Shown piece by piece: positions 1-7,224 of a stretch of 35,657 nucleotides of DNA. Numbering within the stretch: position 1 is the first letter of the stretch; each line of letters starts with the position of its first letter. The translations under genes were made by a program, and so were the position numbers. The DNA is from Betaproteobacteria bacterium SG8_41. GTDB lineage: Bacteria; Pseudomonadota; Gammaproteobacteria; Burkholderiales; SG8-41. The stretch lies in NCBI GenBank assembly GCA_001303585.1, contig LJTT01000023.1, positions 1-35,657 of the forward strand, written 5' to 3'. The notes beneath the pieces were generated by a model, which did not search any database, was not told the DNA's origin, and was given only the letters and a program-made list of their open reading frames with translations.

Positions 1-2
1 CG

Positions 3-131
3 GTGGACGGCGTCGGCAGCTCGCACTTCACGCACTATCACGCGGACTACAACACCGGGGCGAGAAGCACCATTTACTCCGGGGGAGACAAGGCGTCGTA
101 CCTCTTGCTCCCCATCATCCCGCCGAAGTAG
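3..131 (+). CDS. C-terminal fragment of an unidentified protein
   Basis: An open frame enters from the left edge of the window and ends at TAG 129-131, giving the last 42 residues of a protein. The visible part is rich in His, Tyr, Ser and Gly and ends in a hydrophobic LLLPIIPPK tail. No start, domain or family can be recognised from so short a piece. It is called coding only because the composition is protein-like and the stop is followed at once by a repeat-type spacer such as flanks other genes here. Confidence 0.4.
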   Translation: MDGVGSSHFTHYHADYNTGARSTIYSGGDKASYLLLPIIPPK

Positions 132-132
132 G

Positions 133-211
133 ACTGGTGATGGGGATTGGTGATAAGCGCTGCGTTCCGGGTTCCGGGTAATTCTGATCGGCGTTTATCT
201 GCGGCTAAATC
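133..211. repeat. Intergenic short-word repeats (TGGTGAT and ATCTGCGG words)
   Basis: The gap after the left-edge fragment holds the direct repeat TGGTGATGGGGATTGGTGAT (136-155), then TTCCGGG twice (167-180), then GTTTATCTGCGGCTAAATC (about 194-212). The first word recurs almost unchanged at 3321-3345. The last is one arm of the GCAGATAAAC family seen at 7033, 8401 and 12691. Confidence 0.6.
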
Positions 212-1984
212 TCAGGCGCGGCCGTCGTAGCCGGCCAGCACGCGCGCGTCGATAACGCACACCTTACCTGCCCGCGCCGCCTCGAGGCCCCGCTCTATCG
301 CGGCCTGCATCGCCGCCAGGTCGGTCACGGGCCCGATGCCCACGCCGCCCTGCACGCGCGCCATCCCCGCAATGTCGACGTCAGGATCGTCGATGCGCTG
401 GCCAATCCATTTGTTTTCCACGGGGCGCCCCCGCTGCTCCGCCATCCGCCCCTGGTGGCGCTCGTCATTGAAAAAAGAGCGGTTGTTGCAGACGATCATC
501 AGGCACGGAATCTGGTAGTGCGCCGCAGTCCAGATCGCGGTGTTTCCCATAAGGAAATCACCGTCGCCCATCAGGCCGATTGCAATGCGGCCGCTGCCCT
601 TTAGCGCAAGTCCGGCGCCGACGGTAACGCCCGGACCTGAGCCAACGCCGGCGCCGCCGTCATGACCAATGTAGTCGAGCGGGTGGCGGAACTGCGTATA
701 GGCGCCGTTCCAGCCAAGCGGCAGGCGCGTGTAACAGACCTCGATCCCGCGTGTTGCCGATTCGAGCGCGACCGCGACGCCGCGCAGCGACAGCGAGTCG
801 GTGCGCAGCGGCGGCAGCGCCTCCGGCTCCGGCATGGCCACGCTCCCCACGCGCGGGCTCACGGTCTCCAGCAGCAGCGGCACGGCCACATCGGTCTCGC
901 ACATCAGATAAAGGTCCGCTGGCGGCAGCCCCTGGTGATCCATGCTCCAGCCGCGATGGTTGTGCTGATCGCACGAGACCTGGATCACCTTCGCTGCGAC
1001 TGGCTTCTGGCCAAAGGCCTGCTTGAGCGTGCCGGCAAGATCCAGCCAATCAAGTGATAACACCACGTCAGCCGCGGCAACGAGCTTCTCCGCACCCGGC
1101 TCCAGATACGCGCCCGGCGGCGCGGCGTGCAAGCGATGGTCTGTCGGGAAGACCGCCGCTGACTTGATGTTGGTCAGCACGGGCGCGTTGAGCTTTTCCG
1201 CAAGCGCAATTCGCTGCTGCCACCCCTCCAGGCTGCGCGAGCAGCGTCCCATGAGAATCACGGGGCTCCTTGCGCCCGACAGCAGCTTCGCCGCCGCAGA
1301 AACCAGCTCAGACGCGGGGCGCGCCGGCTGCGGCACCGCATAGCGTCGCACGTCCGGCAGCGGCGGCATCGCGTCGAGCTTGAGCTCCTGCATCGAGACT
1401 TCAAAATTCACGTACACCGGCCCCTGCGGCGCAGTCTGAGCGATTTGCGCGGCGCGCAGCACCGCCTCCATTGCCGCTGCCGGCGAGCCAGGCTGGTTGT
1501 CCCATTTGGTGATGTTGCGGACAAGGCCACCCTGATCGCTGCAGGTGTGGATCCAGTCGATCCACTGGCGCCGTCGGGAGGCATCCCAGGGGCCGGTCGC
1601 GCCGAGCAGGAGGATAGGCGTGCGGTCGCACCACGCGTTATAGACTCCCATCACCGAGCGCATAAGCCCGATGTTGGCGTGCACCGCAGCCGCCATCATT
1701 CGCCCGGCGGTCTTCGCGTAGCCCTGCGCGATATGGATCGTGTTCTCCTCGTGGATCGTGAGCACCATCTGGGGCGCGCGGTTGCCAAGGTAGTTGACGA
1801 TGCTGTCATGGAGACCGCGGTAGCTCGAACCCGGCACTAGCGCGACGAACGGGATGTCGAGCTCGTGCAAGACGGCCGCGATCGGGTCACTGCCCCAGAA
1901 CTCGCGCGGCCGCGCAGCGGGTACTGGCGCGTCGTGGATAATGGAATTGGCAGGAGTCCCTTGTGTGGTCATGTCGATTTCCAT
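212..1984 (-). CDS. Thiamine pyrophosphate-requiring enzyme, acetolactate synthase large-subunit-like
   Basis: This 590-residue protein has the layout of the POX/ALS family of TPP enzymes. The N-terminal pyrimidine-binding domain carries the catalytic Glu in HEENTIHIAQGYA (about residue 79). A central domain follows, and the C-terminal pyrophosphate-binding domain has the motif GDGDF (473-477) with NN 27 residues later (500-501). Such enzymes decarboxylate 2-keto acids or join the resulting aldehyde to an acceptor; the substrate cannot be read from sequence. It does not look like biosynthetic IlvB because no small subunit (ilvN) is adjacent. It diverges from the enolase-superfamily gene at 2186, suggesting a joint catabolic role (inference). 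A second ATG at 1972 is preceded by GGAA at good spacing and may be the true start (586 residues). Confidence 0.85.
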   Translation of the reverse strand: MEIDMTTQGTPANSIIHDAPVPAARPREFWGSDPIAAVLHELDIPFVALVPGSSYRGLHDSIVNYLGNRAPQMVLTIHEENTIHIAQGYAKTAGRMMAAAVHANIGLMRSVMGVYNAWCDRTPILLLGATGPWDASRRRQWIDWIHTCSDQGGLVRNITKWDNQPGSPAAAMEAVLRAAQIAQTAPQGPVYVNFEVSMQELKLDAMPPLPDVRRYAVPQPARPASELVSAAAKLLSGARSPVILMGRCSRSLEGWQQRIALAEKLNAPVLTNIKSAAVFPTDHRLHAAPPGAYLEPGAEKLVAAADVVLSLDWLDLAGTLKQAFGQKPVAAKVIQVSCDQHNHRGWSMDHQGLPPADLYLMCETDVAVPLLLETVSPRVGSVAMPEPEALPPLRTDSLSLRGVAVALESATRGIEVCYTRLPLGWNGAYTQFRHPLDYIGHDGGAGVGSGPGVTVGAGLALKGSGRIAIGLMGDGDFLMGNTAIWTAAHYQIPCLMIVCNNRSFFNDERHQGRMAEQRGRPVENKWIGQRIDDPDVDIAGMARVQGGVGIGPVTDLAAMQAAIERGLEAARAGKVCVIDARVLAGYDGRA

Positions 1985-2033
1985 TGGTTGCGGCGCGAAA
2001 CACGCGCCGCAATCCTAGCACGGCGGCAGGACC

Positions 2034-2135
2034 ATGGATGAAGGATGCGGGATGAAGGAGAAAGAAAGCCGTTTGCTGCTGGCACTTCATCCTTCCGCCT
2101 TCGGGGCGCCATCCGCCATTCGGCATCCGCCATTA
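2034..2135. repeat. Inverted short-word repeats (GGATGAA family)
   Basis: Left arm GGATGAAGGATGCGGGATGA (about 2037-2056), spacer, then right arm with CTTCATCCTTCCGCC and ATCCGCCATTCGGCATCCGCC (about 2085-2132). The arms are imperfectly complementary and could fold into a hairpin between the divergent TPP enzyme and enolase-superfamily genes. The same word family lies between rplQ and rpoA (21173-21255). Confidence 0.65.
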
Positions 2136-2151
2136 AATCGTCCCTCCCTGT

Positions 2152-2157
2152 CATAAT
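2152..2157 (+). promoter_or_regulatory. Possible -10 box for the enolase-superfamily gene
   Basis: CATAAT lies about 28 nt before the ATG at 2186, and a strong Shine-Dalgarno (GGAGGA, about 2176-2181) sits between. No convincing -35 hexamer is visible at the right distance, so the call is weak. Confidence 0.3.
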
Positions 2158-2185
2158 CCGCTAATCCACCGGATCGGAGGAATAA

Positions 2186-3310
2186 ATGAAGATCGGTAAG
2201 GTCACCTGCTCACTGCTTCGCATCCCGTTCACTTTTCCTCTCGTCAGGGAGCAGCAACACGCACTCGCCAATTTCGTCGAGGTCGAGACCGAGGATGGCC
2301 TGAAGGGGCATGCGCTCTCCACCTACCCGCTGAAGTACGGCATACGAGAGTTTCTCAACCGCGAAGTTGGCCCGGTGATGCAGGGCATGGACGCCTTGCG
2401 ACCGGAGGAGGTGCGTACCCGTGTCTTCTGGGCAACGGCGCGCAAGTATTTTATGGGCGCATGGAACTGCGCGATGAGCCTCGTCGACGTTGCGCTCTGG
2501 GATATCAAGGGCAAGGCGGCGGGGCAGCCGATCTGGAAGCTGCTCGGTGGCGCGCACAGCAGGCTTCCTGCCTACATCACGTTCGGTCTCCCGCGGTACA
2601 GCGTGGAGGAGTTGATCGAGGTTGCGCGCATGCTCGTCAAGGACGGCCAGACCAGCCTCAAGATGGTGGTCGCAGCCGGTTCGCACGAATACGACGAGAT
2701 CCTCGGACAACCCACCGATGCCAGCATCCTGCAGGACGCGGAGCGAGTGCGCGCACTGCGCGAGGCGGTCGGCCCCAAGATCGAGCTGATGATGGACGCC
2801 AACAAGGGGGCAAACTTTGCGCAGGCGCTCAGGCTCGCGAAGCTGTGCGAGCCCTATAACCTGACCTGGTTCGAGGATCCGGTGCTCCAGGGCGACCCGC
2901 GCCTGATGGCGCGCCTGCGCTCACAGACGACGATTCCAATTGCGGCGGGAAGCACTGCGACCAGCGATCTCGTGTACTTGCGCGAGTATCTCGTGCGCGA
3001 GGCGGTTGACTACCTGCAGCCCAACGTTCGTGACATCGGCGGCTACACGCAGGGACTGAAAGCAGCCGGCATTGCCCAGGCGTTCAACGTGCCGCTCGCC
3101 ATGGGCGGAAACTACCCGCACATGAACATGCACCTGCACGGCGGGGTGCCCAATGGCGGCCGCGTCGAATTCCACTGGCAGGGCTGGAAGTGCGTGGAGG
3201 CGCTGTTCGACAATGCGCCCGGGCCGGTCAACGGCACGCTTACCCTGCCGGAGGCGCCAGGACTCGGCTTCACGCCCAAGTCGGGAATCCTGGATCTCGC
3301 CACTGACTGA
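2186..3310 (+). CDS. Mandelate racemase/muconate lactonizing enzyme family protein (enolase superfamily)
   Basis: This 374-residue protein has the N-terminal capping domain and C-terminal barrel of the MR/MLE group, which abstract a proton alpha to a carboxylate using Mg2+. Visible features are GKAAGQPIWKLLGG (about 110-125), a barrel Lys at 159 (SLKMVV), metal ligands Asp204 (MMDANKG) and Glu230 (WFEDP), and a His-rich segment NYPHMNMHLHGG that may hold the other acid/base. The third metal ligand, normally Glu in an AAGE-type motif, is Ser256 (IAAGSTATSD). That suggests a divergent dehydratase or racemase subgroup, or an altered metal site. The start is clear: GGAGGA 5 nt upstream. Substrate unknown. 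Confidence 0.85.
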   Translation: MKIGKVTCSLLRIPFTFPLVREQQHALANFVEVETEDGLKGHALSTYPLKYGIREFLNREVGPVMQGMDALRPEEVRTRVFWATARKYFMGAWNCAMSLVDVALWDIKGKAAGQPIWKLLGGAHSRLPAYITFGLPRYSVEELIEVARMLVKDGQTSLKMVVAAGSHEYDEILGQPTDASILQDAERVRALREAVGPKIELMMDANKGANFAQALRLAKLCEPYNLTWFEDPVLQGDPRLMARLRSQTTIPIAAGSTATSDLVYLREYLVREAVDYLQPNVRDIGGYTQGLKAAGIAQAFNVPLAMGGNYPHMNMHLHGGVPNGGRVEFHWQGWKCVEALFDNAPGPVNGTLTLPEAPGLGFTPKSGILDLATD

Positions 3311-3603
3311 TCCACCTGGAAATGGTGATGAGTACTGGTGATAAGAACCGTTAAAAAAACGGCGTTACAGCGTCGCTGTACTAGACCGGATTTCGCGTCA
3401 CCGGCGGTGACCGGTTGAAACCGCAGCCAATACCGGACGGGAAGCCATTTCTAAATTTTGCGTCGAGCCTATCTGGAAGCGAACGTTAGCGTGCTTCCGT
3501 TCCTCCTCCAGTAGCTTTGGAATGGCCGGCTGATCCAGATCCCGCGCGCTGCCTCCAACCGCATCTCGTGCTATTGTTGAAGCCTGATACGAGGCACAGC
3601 ATT
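3311..3603. other. Intergenic gap before mscS, with repeat arm
   Basis: No convincing gene is seen. The gap holds the word repeat AATGGTGATGAGTACTGG and following bases (3321-3345), which pairs with an inverted copy after the next gene. It also holds a small CCGTT/AACGG inverted repeat at 3348-3362 and a near-perfect palindrome TACAGCGTCGCTGTA at 3366-3380. None has a T-tract, so no terminator is called. Confidence 0.5.
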
Positions 3604-4188
3604 ATGTCCGACTACCTCCAGGTACTTGCGCCCCTTGCCGACGAGGCCGCGGCGGCATTGATCATCATCGCGGTTGCGCTTGTCCTGTCACGCATTCTCA
3701 GTCAGCTGATTGATAGGCTGCGCGACTCGAAAAACTTGGCCCCCATTATGGCGGGACGTTTGCAGACGTTCCGACGCTGGACCATCGTGACACTGACGGT
3801 TCTGATTTTGATGCAGGCGCTTGGAGTTTTTGGCAGCGCCTGGGGACTCATTTCGGCAGGTCTTGCCGCTGTGGCGGTCGGCTTTGTCGCAGCCTGGAGC
3901 ATGCTGAGCAATGCCACCGCTGCGCTGCTCGTTCTGACGTTCCGCCCCTTCCGCATTGGCGATACGGTGGAACTGATTGAGCCAAACGGCACTGCCATCG
4001 AGGGGCGCGTCGTCGACATGAATCTCATGTATACGACATTGAGCGTCCAACCGGCGGAGGCGGAAAAGCCGGAGCCACCTCAATACCTGCACATTCCGAA
4101 TAATCTATTTTTCCAGAAGATGATGAGAACGCGGTCCTCACATGAGCGGGGCAGCAAAGCCACGTTCTTTTCTTCGCAAGACCGCTAA
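3604..4188 (+). CDS. Small mechanosensitive ion channel (MscS family)
   Basis: From the ATG at 3604 the protein has 194 residues, shorter than E. coli MscS (286). GAGG 9 nt upstream supports this start over the longer frame from 3517. Hydrophobic segments lie at about 12-35, 60-80 and 85-120. The last is an Ala/Gly-rich pore helix (LISAGLAAVAVGFVAAWSML), followed by the beta-domain signature FRPFRIGDTVEL and the HIPNNLFFQK strand. The large C-terminal cytoplasmic cage domain is missing, as in a family of compact channels. Expected role: inner-membrane tension-gated channel in osmotic downshock. The gene stands alone and is bracketed by inverted word repeats. Confidence 0.85.
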   Translation: MSDYLQVLAPLADEAAAALIIIAVALVLSRILSQLIDRLRDSKNLAPIMAGRLQTFRRWTIVTLTVLILMQALGVFGSAWGLISAGLAAVAVGFVAAWSMLSNATAALLVLTFRPFRIGDTVELIEPNGTAIEGRVVDMNLMYTTLSVQPAEAEKPEPPQYLHIPNNLFFQKMMRTRSSHERGSKATFFSSQDR

Positions 4189-4270
4189 GCGACGGCTGTC
4201 TGCCAAGGTTCGGAAGCGGACATCGTCTGTTAGATCAAGCCTCGGCTACTACACATAAGCACGTATCGCC

Positions 4271-4299
4271 ATTTCTCATCACCATGTTTCATCACCAGT
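4271..4299. repeat. Inverted partner of the 3321-3345 TGGTGAT repeat
   Basis: The reverse complement reads ACTGGTGATGAAACATGG and then TGATGAG, close to the arm at 3321-3345 on the other side of mscS. The arms face each other across the whole gene. The right arm ends just before the stop codon of the convergent cyclase gene at 4301. Confidence 0.6.
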
Positions 4300-4300
4300 C

Positions 4301-5776
4301 TCAGGGAGCCCGCGAAATAACCACGGTGCACTCGCGCCTGCCCAGGCGACCCCTGCCCTCGTAGCGTTCGCCCGCGGGCTTTACGAAAAAGCCGGCGGGG
4401 TAGGTCCGCGCCCCCGCGCGCAAGCCCGATACACCCTTGCCGCGCAGCCACAGGCTTCCATCCGCATCCTGGACGCCGCGCAGCGAAAGCGAGAGCGGCG
4501 TCTCGGGCTCGCCATGCTCGGCGATAAGCGTGTCGCTCGCGGAAGACAAAGCCATCGTGATCGTTCTTTCGCGGAAGTTCTCGCCCGCGGGACATTGAAT
4601 CTCGACCGACCAGCGGCCTGCGCGCAATGAGGCCGACGACGATACCCCCGCGGTCGGGTTCGGAGCTGCCGAACCCGACGGTTCTGCCCGCGCGCTTTCC
4701 TCGGCGGCACGCCGCGCCCGCTCGGCCGCCGCCAGCTCGGCCGCTGCTTTCCGTTTGGCTTCCTCGGCTTCTGCCCGGGCCAGCGCGAGCTCGGCTTCCG
4801 CACGCGCACGGGCATTGGCTGCGCGCTCTTGCTCGAGCTGCCGCTTCGCTGCGGCAGCTTCTTGCGCGGCAGCAAGTTTCGATGCCGCCTCGCGCCGCGC
4901 GGCCTCGACTTCCGCGCGCGCGCGCGCGAGTTCCGCCTCCGATCGGGCGCGCGCTTCCGCCGCGCGCTGTTCCTCAAGCGCCCGCTTCGCTTCGGCAGCC
5001 GCAGCGGCCTCCGCTTCGGCGCGCCGCCTGGCTGCCTCGGCCGCGGCCCGCGCCTTCGTGAGTTCCTGCGTCATGACGGCATGCGCGGCGGCCGCCTTCC
5101 TCGCTTCGGGATCTTCTCCGGTCGGCAAGCGCAGCAGGCCAAAGTAGCCCGCCCCAATAACCGCGAGCGCAAGTATAGCCACCGCAGTCCCCACTTTGCC
5201 GGGCGACATACGGGGCCGCCGACGGGTCGCCGACCGGGACTGGGCGCTGCCATCGCGCTCGATTCGATACACGCGCACCGGCCGGTCGATGTTCTTGAGC
5301 GACTTGGCGCCAATGTCCACAAAACCGAGGTCGAGCTTGCCGGCAATCTGGTCGTAGACACTCGAAGACACGCAGATGCCGCCAGGATCGGCGACGCTCT
5401 CGAGGCGCGCGGCAACGTTGACCCCGTCGCCGAGCAGGTCGCCCCCCTTCACCATCACGTCGCCAAGGTTGACCCCGATTCGAAATTGGAGGCGCTGGCC
5501 TTCGGGCAAGCTGTCGTTGCGCGTGCGCAACGCATCCTGGATCTCGACGGCGCAGCGCACGGCCTGGACCGGGCTCGCGAACTCGGCAAGCACGCTGTCG
5601 CCCGCCGTGTTCACGATGCGCCCTTCGTGAAACTCGATGATGCCGTCGATGACCGCCCGATGTGCCGAGAGGAGCCTCATCGTCCCCTCCTCGTCACTGC
5701 CCATCAACCGGCTGTAGCCGACCGCGTCAGCCGCAAGAATGGCCGCCAGTTTGCGCTTGAGTGGCGTCGCTACCAT
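4301..5776 (-). CDS. Class III adenylate/guanylate cyclase with transmembrane segment and long coiled coil
   Basis: From ATG 5776 the protein has 491 residues. The N-terminal cyclase domain (about 5-175) retains the catalytic set: metal Asp17 (AADAVGYSRL) and Asp60 (GDSVLAEF), and transition-state Asn120 and Arg124 (GDGVNVAARLE). It should make cAMP or cGMP. A single membrane helix follows at about 195-215, then about 150 residues of Ala/Glu/Arg heptads (about 225-375), probably a long coiled-coil stalk. A globular C-terminal domain (about 390-491) has no family I recognise. With the catalytic domain cytoplasmic, stalk and end domain would be periplasmic and could sense and dimerise (inference). 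A TTG six bases upstream is a weaker start. Confidence 0.88.
   Translation of the reverse strand: MVATPLKRKLAAILAADAVGYSRLMGSDEEGTMRLLSAHRAVIDGIIEFHEGRIVNTAGDSVLAEFASPVQAVRCAVEIQDALRTRNDSLPEGQRLQFRIGVNLGDVMVKGGDLLGDGVNVAARLESVADPGGICVSSSVYDQIAGKLDLGFVDIGAKSLKNIDRPVRVYRIERDGSAQSRSATRRRPRMSPGKVGTAVAILALAVIGAGYFGLLRLPTGEDPEARKAAAAHAVMTQELTKARAAAEAARRRAEAEAAAAAEAKRALEEQRAAEARARSEAELARARAEVEAARREAASKLAAAQEAAAAKRQLEQERAANARARAEAELALARAEAEEAKRKAAAELAAAERARRAAEESARAEPSGSAAPNPTAGVSSSASLRAGRWSVEIQCPAGENFRERTITMALSSASDTLIAEHGEPETPLSLSLRGVQDADGSLWLRGKGVSGLRAGARTYPAGFFVKPAGERYEGRGRLGRRECTVVISRAP
4913..4928. repeat. (CG)8 dinucleotide run inside the cyclase gene
   Basis: Sixteen alternating C/G bases code for Ala/Arg residues of the coiled coil on the minus strand. 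Such a run is prone to slippage, which would shift the frame and remove the C-terminal domain. The frame is intact in this sequence. Confidence 0.7.
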
Positions 5777-5828
5777 GGTCAATGTTCTCGAATCCGAAAC
5801 CGCTGAATTTCGGACTTCTGACTTTGGG

Positions 5829-7016
5829 CTAGATGACTTTTGATTCCCTCAATCTACTAATGCGCGCAGCGTCGTAACCCAGCTCTCGCAGCAGGGTCTC
5901 AGTGTGCTCTCCCAGCGCCGGCGCCGCGCGCGCCGGCGATTCATCACCCGCGGTTTTGACCGGCGGACCGACCATGCGGTAAGACCCCCTTTGCGGGTGG
6001 GGCAGCGTCTTGAGCCGGCCGTGCTCCGTCACGAACGGGTTGTCCAGTGCCTGCGCGAGGTCGTTGATCGGCGCTGCCGGAACAACACCCGCGAAGTGCT
6101 CAAGCCACTCCGCCGTCGTGCGCCGGCCCAACTCGCCGTCGAGCAGCTCGGTCAGCAAATCGCGGTGCTTCAAACGGTCCGGGAACATGCGAAAGCGCGC
6201 GTCCTCGATCCACTCGGGGCGTCCGAGCTTGCCGCACAGGGCCGGCCAGAACTTTTCCTTGTTGCACATCAGGTAAATCCAGCCATCGCTCGTGCGATAG
6301 AGCTGGCACGGCGTCAACGCCGCGTGCGCCGACCTCGGCAGTCGCTCCGCGACAACGCCCTCGTTCAAGTACCAGGTAGCTTGATAAGCGGTATTGAAAA
6401 GGGCCATGTCGAAGAGGTTGACATCGATGTCGCGTCCCGCGCCGGTTGCACGCGCGCCCGTCAGCGCGGCGAGCAGCGCGTACGCAAGGCCAAGTCCGGA
6501 CATGTAATCCACTACGGAAAGCCCGAAGCGCGCCGGCGGCGCGCCTGGCTCTCCCGTCAAAGAAAAATAGCCCGCTTCCGCCTGCATGAGGTAATCGAAC
6601 CCCGGCCAACCGGCGCGCGGGCCGGTGCGCCCGTACGCGGAGAGATGCGCGCACACGATCTTCGCGTTGTGCGCTTTGAGCCGCTCATAAGTCAGCCCGA
6701 GCTTCGCCGGCACATCCCCCCGCAGGTTGGACGCGAGCGCATCGGCGCTGCGCACGAGATCGTGCAGCACCGCTCGCCCCTCCGGGCGGCCGAGATCCAG
6801 GGTCAGGCTCTTCTTGTTGCGATTGAAGCTGTGGAAGAACTCGCTGTCGCCGGGGGCGAAGAAGTATGGCCCCACCGCGCGCGACATGTCGCCGCCATCG
6901 TTCGGGTTCTCGATCTTGATGACCTCCGCGCCCTGGTCGGCGAGAAACATGGTGCCGAACGGCCCGGCCCCGTACTGCTCCACCGCCAATACGCGTACAC
7001 CACTCAGCGGCAACAC
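5829..7016 (-). CDS. CaiB/BaiF family CoA-transferase
   Basis: This 395-residue protein has the full length and signatures of class III CoA-transferases: N-terminal LSGVRVLAVEQYGAGPF, DQGAEVIKIENP, NRNKKSLTLDL, and catalytic Asp141 in PGFDYLMQAEAGY, which forms the aspartyl-CoA anhydride. It should move CoA between a thioester and a free carboxylic acid. The start is GTG 7016, preceded by AGGAGG at 5 nt. It lies behind acyl-CoA dehydrogenase, MaoC hydratase and PrpD genes on the same strand. A role in activating the acid degraded by that set is a reasonable inference; the acid is unknown. Confidence 0.9.
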   Translation of the reverse strand: MLPLSGVRVLAVEQYGAGPFGTMFLADQGAEVIKIENPNDGGDMSRAVGPYFFAPGDSEFFHSFNRNKKSLTLDLGRPEGRAVLHDLVRSADALASNLRGDVPAKLGLTYERLKAHNAKIVCAHLSAYGRTGPRAGWPGFDYLMQAEAGYFSLTGEPGAPPARFGLSVVDYMSGLGLAYALLAALTGARATGAGRDIDVNLFDMALFNTAYQATWYLNEGVVAERLPRSAHAALTPCQLYRTSDGWIYLMCNKEKFWPALCGKLGRPEWIEDARFRMFPDRLKHRDLLTELLDGELGRRTTAEWLEHFAGVVPAAPINDLAQALDNPFVTEHGRLKTLPHPQRGSYRMVGPPVKTAGDESPARAAPALGEHTETLLRELGYDAARISRLRESKVI

Positions 7017-7032
7017 GCTAACCTCCTATTGA

Positions 7033-7217
7033 GCCGCAGATAAACGCGGATAAACACAGATTCAAATTTCCCCGACCCCGTAAGTCGTCAGTCGTGAGTG
7101 GTAAGTCGATCAAACCGTTCTTACCTGAGCTCGTTGTCGACCGCAAAAAAGTTTTGTCCACTTACTACTCACCACTCACGCAGTTGGAGAAGTTAAATCT
7201 GCGTTCATCTGCGGCTA
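7033..7217. repeat. Nested pair of inverted word repeats
   Basis: The outer arms belong to the GCAGATAAAC family: 7033-7062 (CCGCAGATAAACGCGGATAA and on) and 7196-7217 (AATCTGCGTTCATCTGCGGC). Inside them lie arms of a different word: 7080-7107 (TAAGTCGTCAGTCGTGAGTG and on) and 7159-7180 (ACTTACTACTCACCACTCAC). The structure fills the gap between the CoA-transferase and acyl-CoA dehydrogenase genes and looks like one repeat unit inserted in another. Confidence 0.7.
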
Positions 7218-7224
7218 ATGAGAC

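Noticed and set aside
3348-3380. Terminator behind the enolase-superfamily gene
   Set aside because: The two inverted repeats are short and neither is followed by a T-tract on the transcribed strand.
4829-5806. 325-residue open frame on the plus strand opposite the cyclase gene
   Set aside because: Its frame is open because of the GC-rich codon bias of the coiled-coil gene on the other strand. The translation is Arg/Ala/Leu-rich with no family features.
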